Shown: positions 16,346-24,860, counted from the first letter of the stretch. The stretch: 64,000 nt of DNA from Amycolatopsis rifamycinica (GCF_000695625.1 NZ_JMQI01000003.1:1-64000), one strand, 5' to 3'. Notes: generated from the letters alone by a model not told the origin. Translations and numbers: made by a program.

Positions 16346-17773
16346 GTGACGGACAAGCCCCGCATTCCGAACGTGCTCGCCGCCCGCTACGCCTCGGCGG
16401 AGCTGGTCTCGCTCTGGTCCCCGGAGCAGAAGGTCGTCCTGGAACGGCAGCTCTGGCTGGCCGTCCTCAAGGCGCAGAAGGACCTCGGGGTCGAGGTGCC
16501 CGACGGCGTGGTCGAGGACTACGAGCGGGTCCTGGAGAACGTCGACCTGGAGTCGATCGCCGAACGCGAACGCGTCACCCGCCACGACGTCAAGGCGCGG
16601 ATCGAGGAGTTCAGCGACCTCGCCGGGCAGGAGCACATCCACAAGGGCATGACCTCGCGCGACCTCACCGAGAACGTCGAGCAGCTGCAGCTGCTCCGCT
16701 CGCTGGAGCTGGTGCGCACCCGCGTCGCCGCCGTGCTGGCGCGGCTGGCCGCCCTCGCCGTCGAGCACACCGACACGGTCATGGCCGGGCGCTCGCACAA
16801 CGTCGCCGCGCAGGCCACCACCCTCGGCAAGCGGTTCGCCACGGCGGCCGACGAGCTGCTGGTCGCCTTCGAGCGGCTCGACAACCTCATCGAGCGCTAC
16901 CCGTTGCGCGGCATCAAGGGCCCGGTCGGCACCGCGCAGGACATGCTCGACCTGCTCGGCGACGAGTCCACTTTGGACCGGCTCGAGGACCGCGTGATGC
17001 AGCACCTCGGCTTCAACCGGCGGTTCGTCAGCGTCGGCCAGGTGTACCCGCGCTCGCTCGACTTCGACGTGCTGTCCACTGTGGTCCAGCTCGCCGCGGC
17101 GCCGTCCAGCGTGGCCAAGACGATCCGGCTGATGGCCGGCCACGAGCTGGTCACCGAGGGCTTCAAGCCCGGCCAGGTGGGCTCGTCCGCCATGCCGCAC
17201 AAGATGAACACCCGCTCGTGCGAGCGCGTGAACGGCCTGGCCGTCGTGCTGCGCGGCTACCTGTCGATGATCGGCGAGCTGGCCGGCGACCAGTGGAACG
17301 AGGGTGACGTCTCCGACTCGGTCGTCCGCCGCGTCGCGCTGCCGGACGCGTTCTTCGCGCTCGACGGCCTGCTGGAGACGTTCCTCACGGTGCTCGCCGA
17401 GTTCGGCGCCTTCCCGGCGGTGATCGAGCGTGAGCTCGATCGCTATCTGCCGTTCCTCACCACGACCAAGGTGCTCATGGCGTCCGTCCGCGCCGGCGTC
17501 GGGCGTGAGACCGCCCACGAGGCCATCAAGGAGCACGCGGTCGCCGTCGCGCTCGAGATGCGCGAAGGCCGCGCCGAGAACGACCTGCTCGACCGGTACG
17601 CCGCCGACGAGCGCATCCCGCTCGACCGTGGTGAGCTGGACAAACTCCTCGCCGACCGGATCTCGTTCACCGGGACGGCCGGGCGCCAGGTGGCGCAGGT
17701 GGCCGACCGCGTGGCGCAGGTCCTCGAGCGCTTCCCGGACGCGGCGGGGTACGTCCCGCAGCCGATCTTGTGA
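16346..17773 (+). CDS. purB: Adenylosuccinate lyase
   Basis: Bifunctional fumarase-superfamily enzyme of 475 residues. It acts twice in purine synthesis, on SAICAR and on adenylosuccinate. The family signature 'VGSSAMPHKMNTRSCE' is near residue 275, and the substrate segments 'HKGMTSRDLTEN' and 'AGRSHNVAAQATTLGKR' are present. The GTG at 16346 is chosen because the conserved 'IPNVLAARYAS' begins seven codons later. It follows the sugar-acid cluster by 46 bases. No other pur gene is adjacent. Confidence 0.96.
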   Translation: MTDKPRIPNVLAARYASAELVSLWSPEQKVVLERQLWLAVLKAQKDLGVEVPDGVVEDYERVLENVDLESIAERERVTRHDVKARIEEFSDLAGQEHIHKGMTSRDLTENVEQLQLLRSLELVRTRVAAVLARLAALAVEHTDTVMAGRSHNVAAQATTLGKRFATAADELLVAFERLDNLIERYPLRGIKGPVGTAQDMLDLLGDESTLDRLEDRVMQHLGFNRRFVSVGQVYPRSLDFDVLSTVVQLAAAPSSVAKTIRLMAGHELVTEGFKPGQVGSSAMPHKMNTRSCERVNGLAVVLRGYLSMIGELAGDQWNEGDVSDSVVRRVALPDAFFALDGLLETFLTVLAEFGAFPAVIERELDRYLPFLTTTKVLMASVRAGVGRETAHEAIKEHAVAVALEMREGRAENDLLDRYAADERIPLDRGELDKLLADRISFTGTAGRQVAQVADRVAQVLERFPDAAGYVPQPIL

Positions 17774-17851
17774 GCTGACGCACGCGTCCACGGATTGGAA
17801 CGAATCCACTCGAACGGGCGAAATCCCTAATCTCGATCGCACGAAACCGGA

Positions 17852-17905
17852 GCGTCAGGACGTCTACCCAGTGACCTGACGTGCTTTCCTCGCGCCTTTG
17901 GCGCG
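17852..17905 (+). promoter_or_regulatory. Leader with two stem-loops ahead of the ABC importer
   Basis: Between purB and the first binding-protein gene two hairpins are visible: GCGTCAGG paired to CCTGACGT (17852-17859 with 17875-17882, one G-U pair) and a perfect CGCGCC-TTT-GGCGCG stem (17891-17905). The second ends 19 bases before the ATG, close to the ribosome-binding site. This could be the purB terminator, a structured 5' leader controlling the importer, or both. It does not match a riboswitch consensus that I can recall. Confidence 0.45.
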
Positions 17906-17924
17906 CCGACCTCTGGAAGAAGCG

Positions 17925-18749
17925 ATGAGATCCACGCTGTCGAAAATCGCCGCGGCCGTCACCGCGGGCGCGTTGACGCTGACCCTGGCCGCGTGCGGCG
18001 GGTCCGGCACCTCGGCCGCGGGCCAGCCCCTGCGCGTCGGGACGCTGAGCGACGCCCCGCCGTCGATCTACCTGGAAAACGGCCGGTTCACCGGCTACGA
18101 CAACGAGCTGCTGCGTGACATCGCCAAGCGTGAAGGCTTCGAGGTCGAGTTCGTCGGCACTGAGTTCTCCAGCCTGCTCGCCGGCGTCGCGGGCGGCAAG
18201 TTCGACATCGGCAGCTCGACGATCTCGAGCACCGAGGCGCGCAAGAAGACGGTCGCCTTCTCCAACGGCTACAACACCGGCTTCACCACGGTCGTCACGG
18301 CCAAGGGCGCGAACCTCAAGGAGGTTGCTTCGCTGGGCGGGAAGCGCCTCGGCGTCGTCCAGGGTTCGGTGCAGGACGAGTTCGCGGGCAAGGTCGCCGG
18401 GGCCCAGGTCGTCCGCTTCCCCGACTACAACGCGGGCTTCGCGCAGCTGAAGAACGGCACGCTCGACGGCTGGGTCGTGCCGCAGGACATCGGGCAGAAG
18501 TACCTGGACCAGAACCCGAATGTCCCGCTCGAACTCGGGTACACCGCCGAGGACAAGGACACGCCGTCGGCGTTCGCGGTGGCCAAGACGAACCCGGACC
18601 TGCTGAAGAAGCTCAACGACGGCTTGGCCAAGGCCATCGCGGACGGCACGGTCGCCCGGATCTACGGGCAGTTCTACAAGACCACGCCGCTGTCGAAGCA
18701 ACTGCAGCCCGGCGGCCCCGGCCTGCCCGTGAAGAACCTGGATGCGTGA
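17925..18749 (+). CDS. ABC transporter substrate-binding lipoprotein, copy 1
   Basis: Family 3 (polar amino acid) solute-binding protein of about 274 residues. The signal peptide ends in the lipobox LAAC ('LTLTLAACGGSG'). The mature part opens with 'LRVGTLSDAPPSIYLENGRFTGYDNELLRDIAKREG' and contains 'FDIGSSTISSTEARKKTVAFSNGY', the usual ligand-site segments. It is the first of three tandem paralogues followed by one permease and one ATPase, and is the most divergent of the three. The ATG at 17925 follows GGAAGAAG. Confidence 0.93.
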   Translation: MRSTLSKIAAAVTAGALTLTLAACGGSGTSAAGQPLRVGTLSDAPPSIYLENGRFTGYDNELLRDIAKREGFEVEFVGTEFSSLLAGVAGGKFDIGSSTISSTEARKKTVAFSNGYNTGFTTVVTAKGANLKEVASLGGKRLGVVQGSVQDEFAGKVAGAQVVRFPDYNAGFAQLKNGTLDGWVVPQDIGQKYLDQNPNVPLELGYTAEDKDTPSAFAVAKTNPDLLKKLNDGLAKAIADGTVARIYGQFYKTTPLSKQLQPGGPGLPVKNLDA

Positions 18750-18750
18750 C

Positions 18751-19515
18751 ATGAAGAAGTTGATCGTCACCGCGCTGGCGGCCGTCCTCACGCTGACCGC
18801 CTGCGGCGGCTCGGACAGCGCTTCCTCGACGTTGCGCGTGGGCACCTTGAGCGACGCGCCGCCGAACATCTACCTCAAGGACGGCAACTACACCGGCTTC
18901 GACAACGAGCTGCTGAAGGCCGTCGCGGCCAAGCAGAACCTGAAGCTGGAGTTCGCCGCGACCGACTTCTCCGCGCTGCTCGGGCAGGTCGCGTCGGGCC
19001 GGTTCGACATCGCCAGCTCGGCGATCGCGCAGACCGACGAGCGCAAGAAGACGGTCGACTTCTCCGCGGCCTACGACTTCGAGACGATGAGCATCCAGGC
19101 GAAGCAGGGCACGCCGGTCACCGACGAGAAGGGACTGGCGGGCAAGCGCGTCGCCGTCATACAGGCGACCGTCGGCGACCACTGGCTGACCAGCACGGTC
19201 CCGGCGGCGCAGGCCGTCCGGTTCCCCGACTACGCCGCCGCGCTGACCGCGTTGAAGAGCGGCGCGGTCGACGCCTACATCCTCGACCAGTCCATCGCCG
19301 AGAAGAACGTCACCGACAACCCGGACGCCAAGCTGGTCGTCGTGAAGAGCTTCGTCACGGACGTGCCGCACGGCTTCGCGGTGAAGAAGGGCAACGCCGA
19401 ACTGCTGGGCAAGATCAACGACGGGCTCAAGCAGGTGATCTCCGACGGCACCTGGCTTAAGCTGCACCAGCAGTTCCTGCCGACCGCTCCGGTGCCGGCC
19501 GGGTTCCAGGGTTAG
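18751..19515 (+). CDS. ABC transporter substrate-binding lipoprotein, copy 2
   Basis: Second tandem family 3 binding protein, about 254 residues, with lipobox LTAC in 'VLTLTACGGSDS'. It shares long blocks with the other two copies, including 'LRVGTLSDAPPNIYLKDGNYTGFDNELLKAVAAKQNLKLEF' and 'KKTVDFSAAYDFETMSIQ'. The ATG at 18751 gives a standard signal peptide; an in-frame ATG at 18742 overlaps the previous stop by 8 bases. Binding-site residues differ between copies after 'DFSA', suggesting different ligands for one channel. Confidence 0.93.
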   Translation: MKKLIVTALAAVLTLTACGGSDSASSTLRVGTLSDAPPNIYLKDGNYTGFDNELLKAVAAKQNLKLEFAATDFSALLGQVASGRFDIASSAIAQTDERKKTVDFSAAYDFETMSIQAKQGTPVTDEKGLAGKRVAVIQATVGDHWLTSTVPAAQAVRFPDYAAALTALKSGAVDAYILDQSIAEKNVTDNPDAKLVVVKSFVTDVPHGFAVKKGNAELLGKINDGLKQVISDGTWLKLHQQFLPTAPVPAGFQG

Positions 19516-19522
19516 GAGAAGC

Positions 19523-20302
19523 ATGAGGAAGACACTGGTCACGGCGCTGGCCGCGACCCTGCTGGCCGCCCTCACGGCGTGCGGTGGTTCGGACAACGGC
19601 GACGGGAAGACCCTGCGCGTCGGCACACTCAGCGACTCGAAGCCGAACGCCTACCAGGAGAACGGCAACTACACCGGCTTCGACAACGAGCTGCTGAAGG
19701 CCATTGCGGCCAAGGAGGGCCTGAAGCTGGAGTTCGCCGCGACGGAGTTCTCGGCGCTGCTCGGCCAGGTCGCCAACGGCACCTTCGACATCGGCAGCTC
19801 GGCGATCTCCCAGACCGACGCCCGCAAGAAGACCGTCGACTTCTCGGCGCCGTACAACTACCAGGCCCTCGGCATCGAAGCCAAGGAAACCGCCGGCATC
19901 ACCGACGAGAACTCGTTGGCGGGCAAGCGGGTCGGCGTCGTGCAGGGCACGGTCTCGGACACCTGGCTCGGCACGAACGCGCCGACCGCGCAGGCCGTCC
20001 GCTTCCCGAACGACGCCGCCGCGCTCAACGCGCTGAAGACCGGCGCGATCGACGGTGCCGTGTTCGACCAGGCCACCGCCGAGGACTACGCGAAGAACAA
20101 CCCGGACGCGAAGCTCAAGGTGACCAAGGCGATCACCACGACCATCCCGCACGGGTTCGCCTTCAAGAAGGGCAACACGGACCTGATCAACAAGATCAAC
20201 GACGGCCTGAAGAAGGTCATCGCGGACGGCACCTGGGTCAAGGTGCACGACCAGTTCGAGCCCACCGCACCCGTGCCCGCCGAGTTCAAGCCGGGGCAGT
20301 AG
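19523..20302 (+). CDS. ABC transporter substrate-binding lipoprotein, copy 3
   Basis: Third tandem binding protein, 259 residues, lipobox LTAC in 'ALTACGGSDNG'. It is clearly the closest relative of copy 2 ('NGNYTGFDNELLKAIAAKEGLKLEFAATEFSALLGQVANG'). AGGAG stands 4 bases before the ATG. It is followed after 6 bases by the permease gene. Three binding proteins per transporter is unusual; they probably compete for or serve the same permease with different ligands. Confidence 0.93.
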   Translation: MRKTLVTALAATLLAALTACGGSDNGDGKTLRVGTLSDSKPNAYQENGNYTGFDNELLKAIAAKEGLKLEFAATEFSALLGQVANGTFDIGSSAISQTDARKKTVDFSAPYNYQALGIEAKETAGITDENSLAGKRVGVVQGTVSDTWLGTNAPTAQAVRFPNDAAALNALKTGAIDGAVFDQATAEDYAKNNPDAKLKVTKAITTTIPHGFAFKKGNTDLINKINDGLKKVIADGTWVKVHDQFEPTAPVPAEFKPGQ

Positions 20303-20308
20303 TCCCCC

Positions 20309-21073
20309 ATGGACGATTTCGTCAACACGTTCCTGAACTGGGACTACATCTCCCAGGTCCTGCCGGATATGCTGAAGACCGGCCTGCTCAACACACTGAT
20401 CCTGTCGGTGTCCTCGGCGCTGATCGGTACCGTGCTCGGCATGGTGCTGGCCGTGATGGGCCTGTCCACCAAGTGGTGGCTGCGCTGGCCCGCGCGCGTC
20501 TACACCGACGTCTTCCGCGGGCTGCCGGCCATCCTGACGATCCTGCTGATCGGCCAGGGGCTCGGCACGCTCGCGCGGGACGTCGTCGGCACGAACCCGT
20601 ACCCGATGGGCATCCTGGCGCTGTCCCTGATCGCCGCCGCCTACATCGGCGAGATCTTCCGCTCCGGCATCCAGAGCGTCGACAAGGGGCAGATGGAGGC
20701 CAGCCGGGCGCTCGGGATGAGCTACACCAAGTCGATGCTGCTGGTGATCATCCCGCAGGGCGTCCGGCGGGTGCTGCCGGCGCTGGTGAACCAGTTCATC
20801 GCACTGGTCAAGGACTCCAGCCTCGTCTACGTGCTCGGGCTGCTGTCCGGGCAGCGCGAGCTGTTCCGGATCGGCCAGGACCTCGCGGCGAACACCGGCA
20901 ACCTGTCGCCGCTGGTCGCCGCCGGCGTGTTCTTCCTGGTGATCACCGTGCCGCTGACGCACCTGGTCAACTACATCGACAAGAAGCTCCGGACCGGCCG
21001 CAAGGTGCGCGTCGACGAGCCGGGCGGCGGAGACGAGCTGGACCTGATCGCCAGCGGAAAGGTCCCCTCGTGA
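20309..21073 (+). CDS. Polar amino acid ABC transporter permease
   Basis: Inner-membrane permease of 254 residues with about five hydrophobic helices. The His/Glu/Gln-type permease core is seen as 'LLNTLILSVSSALIGTVLGMVLAVM' and 'YTDVFRGLPAILTILLIGQGLG'. The EAA loop that docks the ATPase is 'QMEASRALGMSYTKSMLLVIIPQGVRRVLPALVNQFIALVKDSSLVYVLG'. A single permease gene implies a homodimer. Its stop overlaps the ATPase start by 4 bases (GTGA). Confidence 0.94.
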   Translation: MDDFVNTFLNWDYISQVLPDMLKTGLLNTLILSVSSALIGTVLGMVLAVMGLSTKWWLRWPARVYTDVFRGLPAILTILLIGQGLGTLARDVVGTNPYPMGILALSLIAAAYIGEIFRSGIQSVDKGQMEASRALGMSYTKSMLLVIIPQGVRRVLPALVNQFIALVKDSSLVYVLGLLSGQRELFRIGQDLAANTGNLSPLVAAGVFFLVITVPLTHLVNYIDKKLRTGRKVRVDEPGGGDELDLIASGKVPS

Positions 21074-21810
21074 AGACGGCGGTGCGTTCGTCCAGTGTGG
21101 AGCTGCGGGACATCCACGTCAGCTTCGGCACGCTCGAAGTCCTGCGCGGAGTGGATCTGCGCGTGGAGAGCGGCAAGACGACGTGCGTCATCGGCCCGTC
21201 CGGCTCGGGCAAGTCGACGCTCCTGCGCTGCGTGAACCGCTTGCAGGAGCCCGATTCCGGTGACCTGCTGCTCGACGGCGAATCGGTGATCAAGGCCGAC
21301 CCGGACGCGCTGCGCCAGCGCGTCGGCATGGTGTTCCAGCACTTCAACCTCTTCGGCCACCGGAGCGTGCTGGACAACATCGTGCTGCCGCTGCGCAGCG
21401 TGAAGAAGCTCAGCAAGGAGGAGGCCTCGGCGATCGCCCGCGCCCGCCTGGCGGACGTCGGCCTGGCGGACAAGGCGCCGTACCGGCCGAGCGCGTTGTC
21501 GGGCGGCCAGCAGCAGCGGGTGGCGATCGCCCGGGCGCTGGCGATGGACCCCGAGGTGATGCTCTTCGACGAGGCCACCAGCGCCCTCGACCCGGAGCTG
21601 GTCAAGGGCGTGCTGAACCTGATGGCGGGGCTGGCCTCGCGGGGGTTGACCCTGATCGTGGTCACCCACGAGATGGGTTTCGCGCGCAGCGTGGCGGACG
21701 AGGTGGCGTTCATGGACGCGGGCCGGATCGTGGAGCAGGGCACCCCGGCCGAGATCTTCGACGAGCCGCAGAGCCCCCGCCTGCAGCAGTTCCTCTCGCA
21801 GGTCCTCTGA
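21070..21810 (+). CDS. Polar amino acid ABC transporter ATP-binding protein
   Basis: Cytosolic ATPase of 246 residues powering the importer. All motifs are intact: Walker A 'GPSGSGKST', Q-loop 'VFQHFNLFGH', signature 'LSGGQQQRVAIARAL', Walker B 'VMLFDEATSALD' and switch His in 'VVTHEMGFA'. It resembles GlnQ/HisP-type subunits. It is the last gene of the five-gene operon. The GTG start overlaps the permease stop. Confidence 0.95.
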   Translation: MKTAVRSSSVELRDIHVSFGTLEVLRGVDLRVESGKTTCVIGPSGSGKSTLLRCVNRLQEPDSGDLLLDGESVIKADPDALRQRVGMVFQHFNLFGHRSVLDNIVLPLRSVKKLSKEEASAIARARLADVGLADKAPYRPSALSGGQQQRVAIARALAMDPEVMLFDEATSALDPELVKGVLNLMAGLASRGLTLIVVTHEMGFARSVADEVAFMDAGRIVEQGTPAEIFDEPQSPRLQQFLSQVL

Positions 21811-21852
21811 AAGGAGACGCTTCGACGGCCGCGGCCCGGGTAACCTGCGGAG

Positions 21853-22734
21853 ATGGCGAGAATCGCTCGGCTGACCCATTACCCGGTCAAGTCCTGCGCG
21901 GGCACCGACGTACCGTCCGCCGAGGTGACCGAAACCGGGCTGGCGCACGACCGCGTCTTCCAGGTCATCACGCCGGACGGGGACATCCTCACCCAGCGGC
22001 AGCACCCGGTCATGGCGGCCGTCCGGCCGCGGGTGCTCGGCGACCGGCTCGCGCTGTCCGCCCCCGGCCGCGAAGACGTCGTCTTCGCCATCCGGCGCGA
22101 CGGCCCGCGCCGCCCGGTGTCGATGCTCGCCTGGCACGGCGAAGGCGTCCAGCAGGACCCCACGGCCGATGAGTGGTTCTCGGACCTGCTCGGCCGGCCG
22201 GCCGAACTGATCGGCGTCACACCGGACCACCACCGCGTCAGCGGCGGTGAGTTCCCCGGCGTGGCCGCCTTCGGCGACGCGCACGCCCTGCTCATCGCCT
22301 CGGAGTCCTCTTTGGACGCGCTGAACGAGCGGATCGCCGCCGGGGGAGGCGAACCCGTCCCGATGGACCGCTTCCGGCCCAACATCGTCCTCGCCGGCTG
22401 GGCCGAACCCCACCGCGAAGACGAAGCCCGCGAGCTGACCGCCGGCACGGCGAGGTTCGGGTACGCCGAGAGGTGCGTCCGCTGCACGGTCCCGATGATC
22501 GACCAGGAGACCGGCGCGAAGGCCGGCCCCGAGCCGATCCGCACCCTCGCGACCTACCGGCGTGACCCGCGCGGCGGTGTCGTCTTCGGGATGAAGGCCG
22601 CGGTGCTGCGGCCGGGTCAGGTCGCCGTCGGCGACGAGGTGATCGTGCACTCCTGGGCCGGTCCGAGCCCGAGCACGGCGGCCGCGGAACCGCCGTTGAC
22701 CGCGACGGCGAGCCGTCCGGCCGAGTCCGTGTAG
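21853..22734 (+). CDS. MOSC-domain protein (YcbX/mARC-like)
   Basis: Protein of 293 residues with an N-terminal MOSC beta-barrel ('RLTHYPVKSCAGTDVPSAEVTETGLAHDRVFQV') and a C-terminal MOSC domain. The conserved Cys that binds molybdenum cofactor is in 'YAERCVRCTVPMID', followed by 'EPIRTLATYRR' and 'FGMKAAVLRPGQVAVGDEV', all typical. YcbX-type proteins reduce N-hydroxylated compounds with molybdenum cofactor. The last 118 bases overlap, on the other strand, the end of the SAM hydrolase gene. Confidence 0.92.
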   Translation: MARIARLTHYPVKSCAGTDVPSAEVTETGLAHDRVFQVITPDGDILTQRQHPVMAAVRPRVLGDRLALSAPGREDVVFAIRRDGPRRPVSMLAWHGEGVQQDPTADEWFSDLLGRPAELIGVTPDHHRVSGGEFPGVAAFGDAHALLIASESSLDALNERIAAGGGEPVPMDRFRPNIVLAGWAEPHREDEARELTAGTARFGYAERCVRCTVPMIDQETGAKAGPEPIRTLATYRRDPRGGVVFGMKAAVLRPGQVAVGDEVIVHSWAGPSPSTAAAEPPLTATASRPAESV

Positions 22735-23423
22735 AGCACCGAAGCACCGGCGGGCACGTCGGCGAAGGTCCGCCCGAGGACCGTGGTCACCGCCACGCGC
22801 TCGCTGTGCACGGAAACCGCGCCCGACAGGCCCGAGAGCTCGAGGTCCGCCGGGGTCGCGGCCAGCTGGACGTTGCCGAAGTGGTCGACGGTCAGCACCT
22901 CCGACACGAGCTTCCCCGGGAACGCGGCGACGAACGGCTCCGGCATCGCGACCAGGTCCGCCACCGGGTCGCCGAAGTCCGACGGCGAGACCCCCAGCGC
23001 GAGGTGCGCCGCCGCCGGCGCGAAGACGTCCCGCCCGTGGAACGTCGCCGACGTCGCCGGCAGCCGCAGCGACGGCTCCGCGAGCTCGTAGGCCGCCCGG
23101 ACCCCGCCCAGCGCCTGCGCGGCCGGCAGCAGCAGGCCGTTGTCCGGCCCGACCAGCAGCCCGTCGTCCGCGACGACGACCACGCCGAGCCGGTCGGTGC
23201 CGACGCCGGGGTCGACCACCGCCACGTGCACCGATTCCGGCAGGTAGGGGACGGTCTGGGCCAGCGCCATCGCCCCGTGCCGGATGTCCTGGGGCGGCAC
23301 CTCGTGGGTCACGTCGATCACCCGCACCGCGGGCGCCAGCCGCGCGATCACGCCGTGGCAGGCCGCCACGAAGCCGTCGCGCAGGCCGTAGTCGGTGGTC
23401 ACCGAGATCCAGTCGTACGCCAT
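22617..23423 (-). CDS. SAM hydroxide adenosyltransferase (DUF62 family)
   Basis: Enzyme of about 268 residues of the family that splits S-adenosylmethionine with water to adenosine and methionine, related to fluorinase and chlorinase. Motifs: 'ISVTTDYGLRDGFVAACHGVI' (catalytic Asp), 'VIDVTHEVPPQDIRHGA', 'VAVVDPGVGTDR', 'VGPDNGLLLPAA', and C-terminal 'VDHFGNVQL'. I do not see the fluorinase-specific insertion. The ATG at 23423 starts the conserved 'YDWISV'; an upstream ATG at 23438 is possible. The product adenosine links loosely to the divergent purC. Confidence 0.92.
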   Translation of the reverse strand: MAYDWISVTTDYGLRDGFVAACHGVIARLAPAVRVIDVTHEVPPQDIRHGAMALAQTVPYLPESVHVAVVDPGVGTDRLGVVVVADDGLLVGPDNGLLLPAAQALGGVRAAYELAEPSLRLPATSATFHGRDVFAPAAAHLALGVSPSDFGDPVADLVAMPEPFVAAFPGKLVSEVLTVDHFGNVQLAATPADLELSGLSGAVSVHSERVAVTTVLGRTFADVPAGASVLYTDSAGRLAVAVNGGSAAAVLGLGPAQECTITSSPTAT

Positions 23424-23470
23424 GCCAGCATCATCCATGGTGGCGGAGGGTGCCCGTTAGGGTTCAGCGC

Positions 23471-24475
23471 GTGACACCCCTCCCCGCCCTCGAACGGCTC
23501 GCCGCGGGCAAGGTCCGCGACCTCTACGCCGTGGGCGACGACCACCTGCTGATCGTCGCCTCCGACCGCATTTCCGCCTTCGAACGCGTCTTCCCGACTT
23601 CGGTCCCCGAGAAGGGCCGGGTGCTCACCGCGATGAGCGTGTTCTGGTTCCGCGAGCTCGCCGACGTCCTCCCGAACCACCTCGTGGCCTGCGACGGGCC
23701 GGGCGTTCCCGCGTCCGTCCGCGGCCGCGCGCTGCTGGTCGAGCGGCTCGACATGCTGCCGGTGGAGGCGGTCGTCCGCGGCTACCTCACCGGCCGCGGC
23801 TACGCCGACTACCGCCGGTGGGGGGCGGTGTGCGGGCTGGCGCTGCCGCCCGGCCTGGCCGAATCGGCGCGGCTGCCCGAGCCGATCTTCACGCCGTCCA
23901 CCAAGGCGCGTCCGGGTGAAAAGGACGAGAACATCGACTTCGGCACGTGCGTCTCGGTGCTCGGCCGCGCGCTCGCCGAGGAGGTCCGGGAGGCGTCGCT
24001 GGAGCTGTACCGCCGGGGTGCCGCGCGCGCGGCGGAGCAGGGCCTGCTGCTGGCCGACACGAAGTTCGAATTCGGCATCGGTGCCGGTGGCGGCCTCGTG
24101 CTCGCCGACGAGCTGCTGACGCCGGATTCGGCCCGCTACTGGCTCGCCGACGGCCACCAGCCCGGCGTCCCGCAGCCGTCGTTCGACAAGCAGCACGTGC
24201 GCGACTGGCTGGTCGACCCGGCGTCCGGCTGGGACTGCGTGTCCCCGCTGCCGCCGTTGCCACCCGAGGTGGTGACGGCGACCCGCGACCGGTACCTCGA
24301 GGCGTACCGGCGCATCACCGGGCTTTCGCTGGCAGACTGGCTTCGTGATCCTGCTGATCTGCGGCAGCCTGCGAGCCGGCTCGGGCAATGCGGCGGTGCT
24401 GGGGACCGTCGCGACCCTCACCGCGAGCAAGACGTACACCGGCCTTGCCGATCTGCCGCCCTTCAACCCCGATGA
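23471..24475 (+). CDS. purC: SAICAR synthase with C-terminal extension overlapping the next gene
   Basis: Purine enzyme joining CAIR and aspartate. Motifs: 'GKVRDLYAV' near residue 13, 'LLIVASDRISAFE', 'RGYLTGRGYADY', 'PIFTPSTKA', 'LLLADTKFEFG' and 'SFDKQHVRDWL'. The family normally ends soon after 'YLEAYRRITGLSLADW'. Here no stop follows, and the frame continues for about 43 more residues (Arg/Pro-rich) through the first 131 bases of the flavin reductase gene. The GTG at 23471 begins the conserved domain. Either the protein has a junk tail or a base is missing near 24345. Confidence 0.93.
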   Translation: MTPLPALERLAAGKVRDLYAVGDDHLLIVASDRISAFERVFPTSVPEKGRVLTAMSVFWFRELADVLPNHLVACDGPGVPASVRGRALLVERLDMLPVEAVVRGYLTGRGYADYRRWGAVCGLALPPGLAESARLPEPIFTPSTKARPGEKDENIDFGTCVSVLGRALAEEVREASLELYRRGAARAAEQGLLLADTKFEFGIGAGGGLVLADELLTPDSARYWLADGHQPGVPQPSFDKQHVRDWLVDPASGWDCVSPLPPLPPEVVTATRDRYLEAYRRITGLSLADWLRDPADLRQPASRLGQCGGAGDRRDPHREQDVHRPCRSAALQPR

Positions 24476-24860
24476 CGACCGCGATCCGCTGCACCCCGAG
24501 GTGGCGTCGCTGCGTGCCGCGCTGCGGGAGGCCGACGCGGTCCTGATCTGCACGCCGGAGTACGCGGGCGGCCTGCCGGGCTCGTTCAAGAACCTCCTCG
24601 ACTGGACGGTCGGCGGCGGCGAGTTGTACGGCAAGCCGGTGGCGTGGATCAACGCGTCCTCGGTCGCGGCACCCACCGGCGGCCGGGACGCGCACGACTC
24701 GCTGCGCAAGGTTCTGACGTACGCGGGCGCGAAGATCGTCGAGGAGGCGTGTGCGCGGATCCCGGTCGCGCGCGCGGACGTCGCCGACGGCCAGGTCGCC
24801 GACCCCGATCTCCGTGGCCGGATCGCGGTGGCCGTGAAGCGCCTGCGCGAGGGCGTTTAA
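24345..24860 (+). CDS. NADPH-dependent FMN reductase-like flavoprotein
   Basis: Flavodoxin-fold reductase of 171 residues. The phosphate loop is 'LLICGSLRAGSGNAAVLGTV' at the N-terminus, and the flavin-site 'CTPEYAGGLPGSFKNLLDWTVGGGELYGKPVAWIN' (residues about 65-100) matches the family strongly. It would reduce FMN or quinone-type substrates with NADPH. The GTG start lies inside the purC frame, 131 bases before the purC stop, so translation is probably coupled. Confidence 0.9.
   Translation: MILLICGSLRAGSGNAAVLGTVATLTASKTYTGLADLPPFNPDDDRDPLHPEVASLRAALREADAVLICTPEYAGGLPGSFKNLLDWTVGGGELYGKPVAWINASSVAAPTGGRDAHDSLRKVLTYAGAKIVEEACARIPVARADVADGQVADPDLRGRIAVAVKRLREGV

Noticed and set aside
19579..21810. 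Open frame of 743 codons ending in the ABC ATPase
   Set aside because: It runs out of frame through the third binding protein and permease. Only the part from the GTG at 21070 has ATPase motifs.
22617..23423. Fluorinase or chlorinase
   Set aside because: The protein has the DUF62 hydrolase pattern. The insertion loop that marks fluorinases is not evident.
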